Source: a virus
Virus record (IMG/VR): IMGVR_UViG_3300031957_002643
Location: 248,001 to 312,000 of that record
Strand: one strand, 5' to 3'
Length of the DNA: 64,000 bases
Shown: one piece after another, positions 55,784 through 64,000 of the stretch
Layout: the number at the start of each line of letters is the position of its first letter
How positions within the stretch are numbered: the stretch's first letter is position 1
Program-made: the position numbers and the translations under genes
The notes under the pieces: model-generated
Told to the model about the DNA's origin: nothing
The model's input: only the letters and a program-made list of their open reading frames with translations
The model's database searches: none

Positions 55784-56196
55784 TGTCCAACGTAGCCTTT
55801 GTCACTTCCCAAAACACAATATTCTTTGGATGCACACCAGACCAAGCGATTGAAGGATCACCAGACACCTTTGTGAATGGCCTTCAAGTGCACCGCAAAC
55901 AGGACCTTTGGTCGGTGCACGTGTGTAATCATGGAAACAGTTATGATGCATATCTTCAAGAAGGTGCACCGACTCATTTCACAAATTCATTGAATACGGG
56001 AAGAGTCGGTGATCCGGTTCTTAGATACAGGCAAGTTGCCGGAACACAACCATATCGAACCGGCACTGCATTTGTATCAACAGGATCGCCAGATACGTTC
56101 ATCGGTGGCAATGCCGGTGGTGGTGTGGGTGATCCGTTTTTCCGTGCCGGTTCTGCTAGAGCAGGCCAGAAGCTTTATACTATTTTTGGTTCTTAA
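55783..56196 (+). CDS. PAAR-like tail spike tip protein
   Basis: 137 aa. Two PAAR-type units: GSPDTFVNGLQVHRKQDLWS followed by HG, and GSPDTFIGGNAGGGVGDPF. PAAR proteins cap the central spike of contractile tails with a metal-bound cone (T4 gp5.4). Its place near the tail-fibre gene fits. ATG overlaps the preceding stop. Confidence 0.75.
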   Translation: MSNVAFVTSQNTIFFGCTPDQAIEGSPDTFVNGLQVHRKQDLWSVHVCNHGNSYDAYLQEGAPTHFTNSLNTGRVGDPVLRYRQVAGTQPYRTGTAFVSTGSPDTFIGGNAGGGVGDPFFRAGSARAGQKLYTIFGS

Positions 56197-56444
56197 TAGA
56201 GAGCGAATGCAAACTGGCGAGAGCCATTCATTGCACTCTTGATGACTGAGAACGGCCCAATCACCAATGATACCACAAACAGCTTGGCGCGAATGGTCAC
56301 CGGTTTATCTCTGAGTTCTTCTTGGAACTCTTTGCTGACATGTTGATCGGGATAAAGGCGATACATTCCGAGATACCAGAAGTATTCGATAATACCAAAC
56401 ATGATCCAGAGAAGACCTAATGCATAACTTGGGTTGTCAATCAT
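56193..56444 (-). CDS. Small membrane protein
   Basis: 83 aa from ATG 56444, with two hydrophobic segments (YALGLLWIMFGIIEYFWYLG; LFVVSLVIGPFSVIKSAM). Overlaps the upstream gene by ATGA; last of a four-gene minus operon. Confidence 0.62.
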   Translation of the reverse strand: MIDNPSYALGLLWIMFGIIEYFWYLGMYRLYPDQHVSKEFQEELRDKPVTIRAKLFVVSLVIGPFSVIKSAMNGSRQFAFALY

Positions 56445-56671
56445 ATCCAAAACCTTAGTTTACCAGAGCAACAGATTTGAACTAATGCCCTTAAAGGTAC
56501 TATAACACAATAACATAAGACATGCAAGCGTATTTTTATTGGTGCGTAATAAGCGAACAGCCTATCATGCGGCGACACCATATGTGAAGATGGAAATTTA
56601 AACTGCCCCATGTATAACGAATACGTTATAACTGTTAACGAAATCCACAGACCAATCAACCACCAGCCCAT
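56441..56671 (-). CDS. Small membrane protein, relative of its neighbour
   Basis: 76 aa from ATG 56671 (a TTG at 56692 would add 7 residues). WWLIGLWISLTVITYSLYMG followed by KIRLHVLCYCVIVPLRAL; the topology and the K-x-R-x-x-x-x-C/V-x-V pattern resemble the gene at 56193, so they may be duplicates. Confidence 0.55.
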   Translation of the reverse strand: MGWWLIGLWISLTVITYSLYMGQFKFPSSHMVSPHDRLFAYYAPIKIRLHVLCYCVIVPLRALVQICCSGKLRFWI

Positions 56672-56702
56672 TTGCCACCCATGTTCAACCAAAAGTATTT
56701 AG

Positions 56703-56984
56703 TTAAACAGTGGCATTCGGCATCATGTTTTCCAATTGTGTTAGTAACTCAATAGCGCGTTCCTTGTTTGCCTCATCGGCTTTAGCATTATTGCGAATCA
56801 AGTTCCTAGTTTCGATCAGATTTTTATGGGTGAAACCTGTATCGAGTGATGCAGCGAAGCCAACGACAGGATCGCCAATTTTGATCCCGCCGTTGGACTT
56901 CGAAATTTTCCGAACCATTTTGAAGAATTCATCCTGTGGAAACTCATCTTTCGGAGTCAGGATGTAAAGAATTTCTTTTTTCAT
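56703..56984 (-). CDS. Hypothetical protein
   Basis: 93 aa, helical (TRNLIRNNAKADEANKERAI), unrecognised. ATGA overlap with the upstream membrane gene. Confidence 0.62.
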   Translation of the reverse strand: MKKEILYILTPKDEFPQDEFFKMVRKISKSNGGIKIGDPVVGFAASLDTGFTHKNLIETRNLIRNNAKADEANKERAIELLTQLENMMPNATV

Positions 56985-57259
56985 TCTTCAGTGTTCGAAC
57001 CCGTGCTGTCGATATTGATTTGTTGGAATTCTCGTCCGACCATGCCAAACATGATTGCAAAACAGAGCGCAACGAGTGACAGGAATGATAGGGTAGCGAA
57101 GAGAGGCCCAACAATCCACAAACCTGCGAACAGCGCAGAGAGCAGGGTGAAACCAATAAACAAGATAGCAGTATTGATGATGGGGCGACGTACAATAAGA
57201 TTGTAAATTCTCGCACCAGCATCAAAGATAGTTTCAAGCCATTTTTCAACTTCATTCAT
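56981..57259 (-). CDS. Small membrane protein, first of minus operon
   Basis: 92 aa with a long hydrophobic region of two segments (INTAILFIGFTLLSALFAGL; LFATLSFLSLVALCFAIMFG). GGAGAT site. Function unknown. Confidence 0.65.
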   Translation of the reverse strand: MNEVEKWLETIFDAGARIYNLIVRRPIINTAILFIGFTLLSALFAGLWIVGPLFATLSFLSLVALCFAIMFGMVGREFQQINIDSTGSNTEE

Positions 57260-57290
57260 AATGACGATCTCCGTGATTTGCGTCGTTGAA

Positions 57291-57319
57291 TAGTTATTAC
57301 AAAAAAATCCTTAAGTCAA
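57291..57319 (-). promoter_or_regulatory. sigma70-like promoter of the minus operon
   Basis: Minus strand TTGACT (57314-57319), 17 nt, TAACTA (57291-57296). Confidence 0.6.
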
Positions 57320-57343
57320 GCATAAAAGCCTGTCAATTGTAGC

Positions 57344-57351
57344 GATAAATA
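57344..57351 (+). promoter_or_regulatory. Late promoter box of the giant fibre gene
   Basis: GATAAATA; expected start about 57357, 25 nt before ATG 57382. Confidence 0.6.
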
Positions 57352-57381
57352 TTTCTAAAGAAATAGGAAACAAATCACCTC

Positions 57382-60300
57382 ATGCATCGTATTGATAGTG
57401 AAGGAAACGTCAATAATAGGTTCAGTGAAGGCAATCCGTCTCTTGGTATTGAAGGTACTAAGGTAACTGCTGATTGGCTCAATGATGTTCAAGAAAATAT
57501 TGCGTATACCATTGAAGCTGCTGGTTTAACTCTGGAAAAGGGCAACAGTGCCCTTTTGGCTAATGCTATTCTTACACTGGTCGGTGAAGGTGGTTCGTTC
57601 TCCAATCTGACTACCAGAATTAGAGAACTGAATGATTTCTATCTTTATGGTGCCCGTAATGTGTTCCGTCAGGATGATGAACCTGATGAAGCAACTCAAG
57701 GTCCATTCTTCGATAATGACATTTGGATTGAAACCGATCAAAATCCAGAAAAGGTATGGCTCTGGAATTCACTAACTGAGACATGGGTTGATACGACAGA
57801 AGAAGCAGCAGCCCGTGGCATTCTTGCAAAACAAAAACAACAAGCAATTGCTGATGGTCTAGTACAAATTTTCATTCAAACCGATACGCCTTCAGGCGCA
57901 TCCGAAGGTGACATCTGGTACAATAAACGAGATGATCTTCTCTTCGTTTATGAGAATAATATTTGGAACCGCGTATACGACGAGGTTGCCAAACGAAACA
58001 TTGTTGAATCTGTCATCAACTTTGCTGTCGATAGTGCACAAGGAACAGCAGATTCGAAAATTCTAACCTACTATCAAGATGATGCACCAACTGGCTTGAC
58101 GGCATTGAATGATGGTGACATTTGGTTTGATACGGATAATAACAACAAGCCGCATCGATATACTCATCCTAATTGGGTTGAAGTTCGTGATGGGCGCATT
58201 GAAGACGCAATCGATTACGTCATTCTACAGGGTGCCATCGCAGATGGCACTATTTTCGTTTACTTCTCTGAAGATGAACCTGATGCAATCAATCAGGCAG
58301 CATTAACACCACCAAATCCTGCACCATCTGAAGGTGATGTCTGGATCGATATCACAGATGAAGGTGGCTCTCCTCGCAATGATCCCTATCTCTTTAGTAG
58401 TGGGTCTTGGGTATTACAGAATGATCCAGAGTTCCGATCATTATTGCTCAGTTTTGCAACAGCCAGATCAATTCAGGATGGTGCGGTAACAATTTATTTC
58501 AGTCCGACCGAACCAGATGATACCTATATTCCGCCACCGCGTTATGGTGATATTTGGTTTGATACTGATGATGTGACCATTGATGATCCTGATGCTGCAA
58601 ATCCTTCTACTGATCCTCAGATCACAGTTCCAAAATGGGAGCAGTATCGTTATGACGGTACAAATTGGGTTCTCATTGAAGATTTCAAACTGAAAATTGT
58701 CGAAGCCAATTTGAAAATTGAAGAATTGGCAAGAGCTAGTGCTGATACTGCATTGTCCGGCCAGATCACAACGGCAACCACTCGTATTGGTGAAAATGAA
58801 GCGACCATTCAGCAATCTCTATTATCGATTAATGGTATTGCCGGTGCATATGGGGTTCGAACCAATGTCAATAATGAAATTGTTGGTTTCGGTTTCCTCA
58901 CTGATTATGAAAGAGAAATTGAATTCACCAAAACTGGATCGTTAGATTTCAATCCGGGTGATGAAGTTTTTATTGGTGCTGATTGGGCAACAAAAACGTA
59001 TTCCGCAGTCATCGTCACGGTAGACAATGTGAATGGCACCATGCGTGTCATCTCGGAAAGTGGAACGTTTGCTACTGGTGTAACAATCACGTCTCGATTG
59101 CGCTTGGACGCTAATGCTACTATCGACGCAGGAACCGTAAATCCGACACCGGGCACGTCAGAATTTGAAATCATCGTTGACAAATTCAAAGTCACCGATG
59201 GAACCACTTCTTCGACTCCATTCACTATTAGTGGGGGCGTTGTTTATGTCGGTGCTCTCGATACAAGCACCCCACAGGTTCAATTCATTGGTGATTTTGC
59301 TAATGAGCCAGATACCACATATGCAATCAATAGCATTTATAAGAACACGACAAACGGTAACACCTATATTCTTGAATATATTTCTGGTTCAAGTGGTCCA
59401 AAACAATGGGTGATCTTCCTAGAGAGAGGTGCTAACGCTAGAACGCTTGTTCTTTCATCCGACTCTCCGGGCTATCTATTTGACTCTAATGCTGTAAGCA
59501 CGCCATCAAACGCAAGCATCACATTCCGGGTTCAATATCAGGGCCAGTCGAGTGCAATTGGTTCTGGTGACATTACTGTTTATGATAAAGATGATGTCGC
59601 TTTAAGTCCTACGCTCTCAAATACAAATTCAGTAGATAGTACAGTCAATGACTCTGGCGGAACAACGCATTCCGGTTATTATGAATTTGATCTTGCATAC
59701 TCTGAATTCAGTAGTTCCGATTTTCCTCTTACCGTTGAAGTGGACGATGGAACTCTTACTGACACATTAGGTATTGTTCGTATCGTTGGTTCAACAGCAA
59801 AAACACTATCTATTAATCCAGACTCATTTGTGTTCTTGTTCGAAGATGACGTTGCAACCGATCCACAAAACTCATCGATCCATTTCCGCATTCAACACCA
59901 GAGCTTATCAACAGCACCAACAACTTCTGAGTTGACCATTGAAGATGCTGATAGCACCACGTATTCATCAACAAACTTCACATCTGCTGGATCAGGATCA
60001 GGCGTAACTAGCTTTGAGCTTCTATGGTCCACAGTATCAGCAGCAACGTTCCCAATCACGGTTACTGTTACGGATGAGGGAATCACTGATGTTGTTGTTA
60101 TCCGTCAGCTTATTGGTGGACTAGATGCTATTTCGGGCTTCCTGACAAATGAATCACATTTGGTTCCAGCGGACGAATTAGGCAATATCGAATCTGGTGG
60201 ATTGGATGGTGCAATTGGTACATTCGATGTGTATCAGGGCATCAGTAAAAAGAATACCGATGTCACTTATAGCGTAGCGTCATCAACCGGCTGTACCGCA

Positions 60301-63300
60301 ACAATTTCAGATGCAGCAGATGGAACTGCTGGTGATTATTCAATCACTGCGATGAGTGCCAATAAGGCAACCGCTGTTTTCCAAGCAGTCATCGATTCAG
60401 TTACCATCACAAAAACGATGAGTTTGACCAAATCTTTAGCAGGGGTTTCTGCTAAAGGTATTGCTCTATTTGCCACTGCACAAACGTTTGAGTTTGATGG
60501 CGATGATCAACCAAAAGATGCCGGTGCCAGTATCACATTGACCACAGTGCGAACAGGGCTTTCGGGCATCACGTGGTCTGCTGTTGATGAAAATGATGAT
60601 CCGGTTTCTCTTTCGGGAACCGGTGATGACACTCGAACGTTATCTATTGGTAACTTCGGATCATCTCAATACGTCACTGTGACCGTTACTAAAGTTGATG
60701 GTGGTGACACTTATACGGATAAAATTCGTGTCGTGCGATTGGTCGAAGGTAGTAGCTCTGTCCAAGTAGTTCTGTCCAACGAAGCACATACTTTCTTCGC
60801 AGACGAAAATGGTGACATCTCTTCTGGTGATTTTGATTCTGGCAATTGCACAATTTCAGTATATCGCGGAACTGCACAAATTTCATACAATGCATCTCCA
60901 ACAAACAACACGTTTAGATTCGGAACAATCACTGCTTCGGCAGGTGTCACACAAGATGGAACTGAAGTTGCACCAGAAGTAGGCATTTCTGCAATGACCA
61001 ACTTGTTTGGTTATCTGGATGTTCCGGTCATTTATCGCGACAATGCTGGAACAGATACGACTTATACCCGTAGAATTTCATATGTGAAATCGAGAGAAGG
61101 CGAAAAAAGTAGATCACTTCAACTTTACGGCAGTGATCAAGTATTCAGATTTGATGGCGATGATGATCCAATCGATGCGGGCCAAACTATCACGGTTACC
61201 GCGTTCAAGCAAAATCTTGGAACTCTAACGTTTGCTGCTGAAGATGATAGTGCAGTAGATGTTACCGCAGATTTGACCGGATCGGGCGACAGTAGAACCC
61301 TATCAATTACTGACTTTGGTGATGCTGAATTCGTTCGGGTGACTGCTTCTGCGGATTACACCGTCAACGGAAGCACCGAAACCGTAACAGATACTTTCAC
61401 GATTTATAGAATTCGTGGTGCAAAAGCAGCGGTGTCTGTAATTCTTACCAACGAATCTCATACCTTCTTTGCAGGACCAGATGGAAATATTGACAATGCA
61501 TTGTTTGATGCAGGCAATTGTACTATTCGTGTTTTCCGTGGAGCAGAAGAAATTTCTTACAATGGAACTCCAACCAATAATACATTCCGTTTCGGAACAA
61601 TTGTCGCTTCTTCTGGTTTAACTCTTGACGGAACGGAAATAGCCCCAACTGTTGGTCTCACTGCTATGGAAGAAGATAGTGGAACTTTGACGGTTCCGGT
61701 TATCTATCGCGATCCAAACGGAAATGATGAGACCTATAATCGTGTGATTTCATATTCGAAGGCAAAGGTTGGTGCACAGGCCCGTGGTCTGAGTATGAAT
61801 GCCACTTCTCAAGTATTCAGATTTGATGGCGAAGGCGTAGCCATCAATGGTGCTGACACGATCACCTTTACAACACTCAGAACACTCTTGGGAACAGCAC
61901 CTACGTGGGCGGCTATTGATGATCAAGGCGGCAATATCGCCCTTACCACGGTTGACGATGACACACGTAGATTGACGATTACCAACTTCGGAACGTCCCA
62001 ATGGGTCCGCGTATCAGCCGAAGTCACGACGAGCATTGATGGTAACCCTGTCACCTATAGAGATTACATTACCGTTGTTAGATTGCAGCGTGGACAGGAT
62101 GCAATTACTGCTATTATCGAAAATGAAACACACGTCTTCCCTGCTGATGAGGATGGTGTTGTTTCTGATTATTCTACAGGCGATACGCTTGTTCGGGTAT
62201 TTCTTGGCGATACCGAAGTTTCATATGGTGTCAACAATGAACAATTCCGTTTTGGTACGATTACGCCAACAAATGTTCAGGATGCAGAGCTAACCCCGCC
62301 TGAAGTTGGTATTTCGAATATGACGGCTGATACTGGTCGTTTGAGATTACCAATCATCTATAAAGATGCATCTGGTAATGATACGACTGTATACAAAGAA
62401 ATCACTTATACTAAATCTCGTGCGGGGGTTGCAGCTAGAAATCTAAGATTGTTCCCATCTGCATTCGTTTTCGAATTTGATTCTGATGACAATGCCATCA
62501 ACAATTCTGACGAAATCACCTTCACTGCCATTGCCACGAATGTTACTGGACTTTCATTTAGTGCAGTTGATCAAACCGACACACCAGTTAATCTCTCTGT
62601 GGTTTCAAATGTTGCGACATTGGCGATTACGGATTTCGATGATGCGGAAAATGTAACAGTAACAGTAACCGGTACTTCAACAGTCAACGGAAGCACTGTT
62701 AATTTTAGTGATAGTGCTACGATTGTGAGATTGCGAGAAGGCGGTGGTGGTGCCAGTGTCGTTCTCACGAATGAGTCTCACACTTTCTATGCTGATGAGG
62801 AAAATGAAGTTCTACCTTCTGAGTATGCTGGTGGTAATTCGGTTATCAAGGTCTACGTTGGAACTTCAGAAATCAGTTATAATGCAACTCCAACGAACGG
62901 AACATGGCGTTTGGGGAGTATAACGGAAACCAATGTCACTAGGAACGGTGGATTGAGTCTTCCGACTATTGGTATTTCCGATTTCGAAAAGGCATCGAAC
63001 ACAGGATCACTTGCGATCAATGTCATTTATCGTGACAATAATGGCAATGACAGAACGATCCCACGCCTGTTGACATATTCCAAATCAAAAGCTGGTACCG
63101 ATGCTAGATCACTTAGGTTGATCGCAACTTCCCAGCTATTCAACTTCGACACAGCCGGACAGCCAATCGACAGTGGTGATGAAATCACATTCAATGCCGT
63201 TCGTCAGTTCATTGATGGATCAGCGGTTTGGTCTGCTGTTGATGATCAGGGTGGAAACCCTTCTCTTACTCCGGGTGCGAACGGTGATGAGAAAGTATTA

Positions 63301-64000
63301 ACTATTGGTGATTTTGGTACGGCTGAAAGTGTCGTTGTTTCCGTATCAGCAACGGATAGTTACACAGGTGAAACTCTCTCGGATCAAATCACGATCTATA
63401 GACTCAACCAAGGTGCTGAAGGTCGAGATGGTATAACTGTAATTGTATCGAATGAGACACACACCTTTATTGCAGACGAAGCAGGATTGGTAGACGATTA
63501 TAGTACCGGAAATACCACTATCAGTGTTTATAATGCATCAACACAGGTGAACTATTCAGCAACGAAAGTTGATAACTCCTTCCGTTTTGGAACTATTGTC
63601 GCAAACAATGTAACCAGAAACAATCTATTGAGTGAGCCAATTCTTGGTATCTCTACGATGTCTGATGAATTTGGAAGCTTGACGGTTCCAGTAATTTACA
63701 CCAATGCTCAAGGCGAAGACACCACTTTCACAAAGGTGATTTCTTACACCAGAGCAAGAGCAGGTGTAAACGTTAGAAACATCAGATTACGAGCAGATTC
63801 ATTAACATTTGAATTCGATCAGTTTGGTGATCCTATCGACAGTAATCAGGTCATCACATTTACATCATTGGGAACAAATCTGCCTGATCCTACATGGACA
63901 ATCACTAGTGATGGAAGTGCGGTCTTTACGTCCTCGCCGGATGCTGACACCAGAACAATTGATATCGATGATTTTGGAACATCTACAGAAGCAACCGTTA
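57382..64000 (+). CDS. Giant tail fibre / host-specificity protein (partial)
   Basis: Open from ATG 57382 to the window end, at least 2206 aa. Residues 1-430 hold about five repeats of the type SEGDIWYNKRDD...NNIWNRV or GDIWFDTDN (G-D-I/V-W-x-D), small carbohydrate-binding-like modules. Next comes a helix (KLKIVEANLKIEELARAS) and a stretch like the central region of phage lambda J-type tip proteins (VTDGTTSSTPFTISGGVVYV). From about residue 910 a unit of about 220 aa repeats (NESHTF.AD, ISYNATPTNNTFRFGTI, VPVIYRD, FRFDGDG.PID, TLSITDFG), with starts near 60130, 60757, 61432, 62104, 62755 and 63436. Ig-like arrays of this kind extend the fibre and bind surface glycans. Late promoter box upstream. 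Confidence 0.85.
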   Translation, partial: MHRIDSEGNVNNRFSEGNPSLGIEGTKVTADWLNDVQENIAYTIEAAGLTLEKGNSALLANAILTLVGEGGSFSNLTTRIRELNDFYLYGARNVFRQDDEPDEATQGPFFDNDIWIETDQNPEKVWLWNSLTETWVDTTEEAAARGILAKQKQQAIADGLVQIFIQTDTPSGASEGDIWYNKRDDLLFVYENNIWNRVYDEVAKRNIVESVINFAVDSAQGTADSKILTYYQDDAPTGLTALNDGDIWFDTDNNNKPHRYTHPNWVEVRDGRIEDAIDYVILQGAIADGTIFVYFSEDEPDAINQAALTPPNPAPSEGDVWIDITDEGGSPRNDPYLFSSGSWVLQNDPEFRSLLLSFATARSIQDGAVTIYFSPTEPDDTYIPPPRYGDIWFDTDDVTIDDPDAANPSTDPQITVPKWEQYRYDGTNWVLIEDFKLKIVEANLKIEELARASADTALSGQITTATTRIGENEATIQQSLLSINGIAGAYGVRTNVNNEIVGFGFLTDYEREIEFTKTGSLDFNPGDEVFIGADWATKTYSAVIVTVDNVNGTMRVISESGTFATGVTITSRLRLDANATIDAGTVNPTPGTSEFEIIVDKFKVTDGTTSSTPFTISGGVVYVGALDTSTPQVQFIGDFANEPDTTYAINSIYKNTTNGNTYILEYISGSSGPKQWVIFLERGANARTLVLSSDSPGYLFDSNAVSTPSNASITFRVQYQGQSSAIGSGDITVYDKDDVALSPTLSNTNSVDSTVNDSGGTTHSGYYEFDLAYSEFSSSDFPLTVEVDDGTLTDTLGIVRIVGSTAKTLSINPDSFVFLFEDDVATDPQNSSIHFRIQHQSLSTAPTTSELTIEDADSTTYSSTNFTSAGSGSGVTSFELLWSTVSAATFPITVTVTDEGITDVVVIRQLIGGLDAISGFLTNESHLVPADELGNIESGGLDGAIGTFDVYQGISKKNTDVTYSVASSTGCTATISDAADGTAGDYSITAMSANKATAVFQAVIDSVTITKTMSLTKSLAGVSAKGIALFATAQTFEFDGDDQPKDAGASITLTTVRTGLSGITWSAVDENDDPVSLSGTGDDTRTLSIGNFGSSQYVTVTVTKVDGGDTYTDKIRVVRLVEGSSSVQVVLSNEAHTFFADENGDISSGDFDSGNCTISVYRGTAQISYNASPTNNTFRFGTITASAGVTQDGTEVAPEVGISAMTNLFGYLDVPVIYRDNAGTDTTYTRRISYVKSREGEKSRSLQLYGSDQVFRFDGDDDPIDAGQTITVTAFKQNLGTLTFAAEDDSAVDVTADLTGSGDSRTLSITDFGDAEFVRVTASADYTVNGSTETVTDTFTIYRIRGAKAAVSVILTNESHTFFAGPDGNIDNALFDAGNCTIRVFRGAEEISYNGTPTNNTFRFGTIVASSGLTLDGTEIAPTVGLTAMEEDSGTLTVPVIYRDPNGNDETYNRVISYSKAKVGAQARGLSMNATSQVFRFDGEGVAINGADTITFTTLRTLLGTAPTWAAIDDQGGNIALTTVDDDTRRLTITNFGTSQWVRVSAEVTTSIDGNPVTYRDYITVVRLQRGQDAITAIIENETHVFPADEDGVVSDYSTGDTLVRVFLGDTEVSYGVNNEQFRFGTITPTNVQDAELTPPEVGISNMTADTGRLRLPIIYKDASGNDTTVYKEITYTKSRAGVAARNLRLFPSAFVFEFDSDDNAINNSDEITFTAIATNVTGLSFSAVDQTDTPVNLSVVSNVATLAITDFDDAENVTVTVTGTSTVNGSTVNFSDSATIVRLREGGGGASVVLTNESHTFYADEENEVLPSEYAGGNSVIKVYVGTSEISYNATPTNGTWRLGSITETNVTRNGGLSLPTIGISDFEKASNTGSLAINVIYRDNNGNDRTIPRLLTYSKSKAGTDARSLRLIATSQLFNFDTAGQPIDSGDEITFNAVRQFIDGSAVWSAVDDQGGNPSLTPGANGDEKVLTIGDFGTAESVVVSVSATDSYTGETLSDQITIYRLNQGAEGRDGITVIVSNETHTFIADEAGLVDDYSTGNTTISVYNASTQVNYSATKVDNSFRFGTIVANNVTRNNLLSEPILGISTMSDEFGSLTVPVIYTNAQGEDTTFTKVISYTRARAGVNVRNIRLRADSLTFEFDQFGDPIDSNQVITFTSLGTNLPDPTWTITSDGSAVFTSSPDADTRTIDIDDFGTSTEATV

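Noticed and set aside
1-64000. CRISPR array, integrase or attachment site
   Set aside because: No regularly spaced short repeats and no recombinase gene were seen; the tRNAs lack flanking repeats of their 3' ends.

Overview
This window is most simply read as part of the genome of a large, virulent, T4-like tailed phage, probably infecting a Gram-negative host. An alphaproteobacterial host is only a guess. The evidence for T4-likeness is: an adjacent rIIA/rIIB pair; many T4-type late promoter boxes (consensus TATAAATA); a set of otherwise unrelated proteins with a short N-terminal peptide ending in Leu-x-Glu, as used by T4 internal head proteins; a tail-collar fibre, a PAAR-like spike tip and a very long tail-fibre gene. 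I saw no integrase, attachment site, rRNA operon or CRISPR array. Early/middle genes and most tRNAs carry sigma70-like promoters (TTGACN, about 17 nt, TATANN). Genes are tightly packed, often with ATGA overlaps.

Layout. 0-2.4 kb: LemA/TPM-like pair and a SprT-like metallopeptidase. 2.4-20 kb: many small genes interspersed with single tRNAs, two PTH2-type peptidyl-tRNA hydrolases, HNH nucleases, an HD (MESH1-like) hydrolase, a ParB/Srx-like protein and a YspA-like SLOG protein. 20-26 kb: CCA-adding enzyme, candidate internal head proteins, collar fibre. 26-31 kb: small genes, then a minus-strand operon of a Ro60-like (TROVE/vWA) protein and a third PTH2, with two Y-RNA-like genes built around circularly permuted tRNA mimics in its leader. 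31-37 kb: NADAR protein, bifunctional NMN adenylyltransferase/Nudix protein and nicotinamide phosphoribosyltransferase (an NAD rebuilding pathway). 37-42 kb: minus-strand candidate head proteins and an HNH nuclease. 42-48 kb: rIIA, rIIB, two tRNAs, a tandem family of four paralogues, an ATP-grasp protein. 48.2-52 kb: a tiny basic protein followed by about 3.5 kb of highly structured, apparently non-coding DNA. 52-57 kb: small genes, a NadR/AAA_28-like P-loop protein, a putative structural block ending in a PAAR-like protein, four small minus-strand genes. 57.4-64 kb: giant repeat-bearing tail fibre, running off the end.

How it fits together. Much of the window deals with tRNA: 17 recognisable tRNAs (four Ser and three Thr species, an initiator-like Met), a CCA-adding enzyme, three PTH2 enzymes, and a Ro protein with tRNA-mimicking Y RNAs. 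A second theme is NAD: NadV, NMNAT-Nudix, NADAR and possibly a nicotinamide riboside kinase-like protein, which matches known phage NAD reconstitution (NARP2-like) against NAD-depleting defences. A third is late head assembly: several leaderless late genes whose start codon lies exactly 5 nt after the late promoter box encode proteins with capsid-targeting-like N termini.

The two most unusual items are the Ro/Y-RNA locus (about 28.2-30.8 kb) and the roughly 3-kb structured RNA locus (48.4-51.96 kb). Functional names rest on motif reading alone; no database search was possible.
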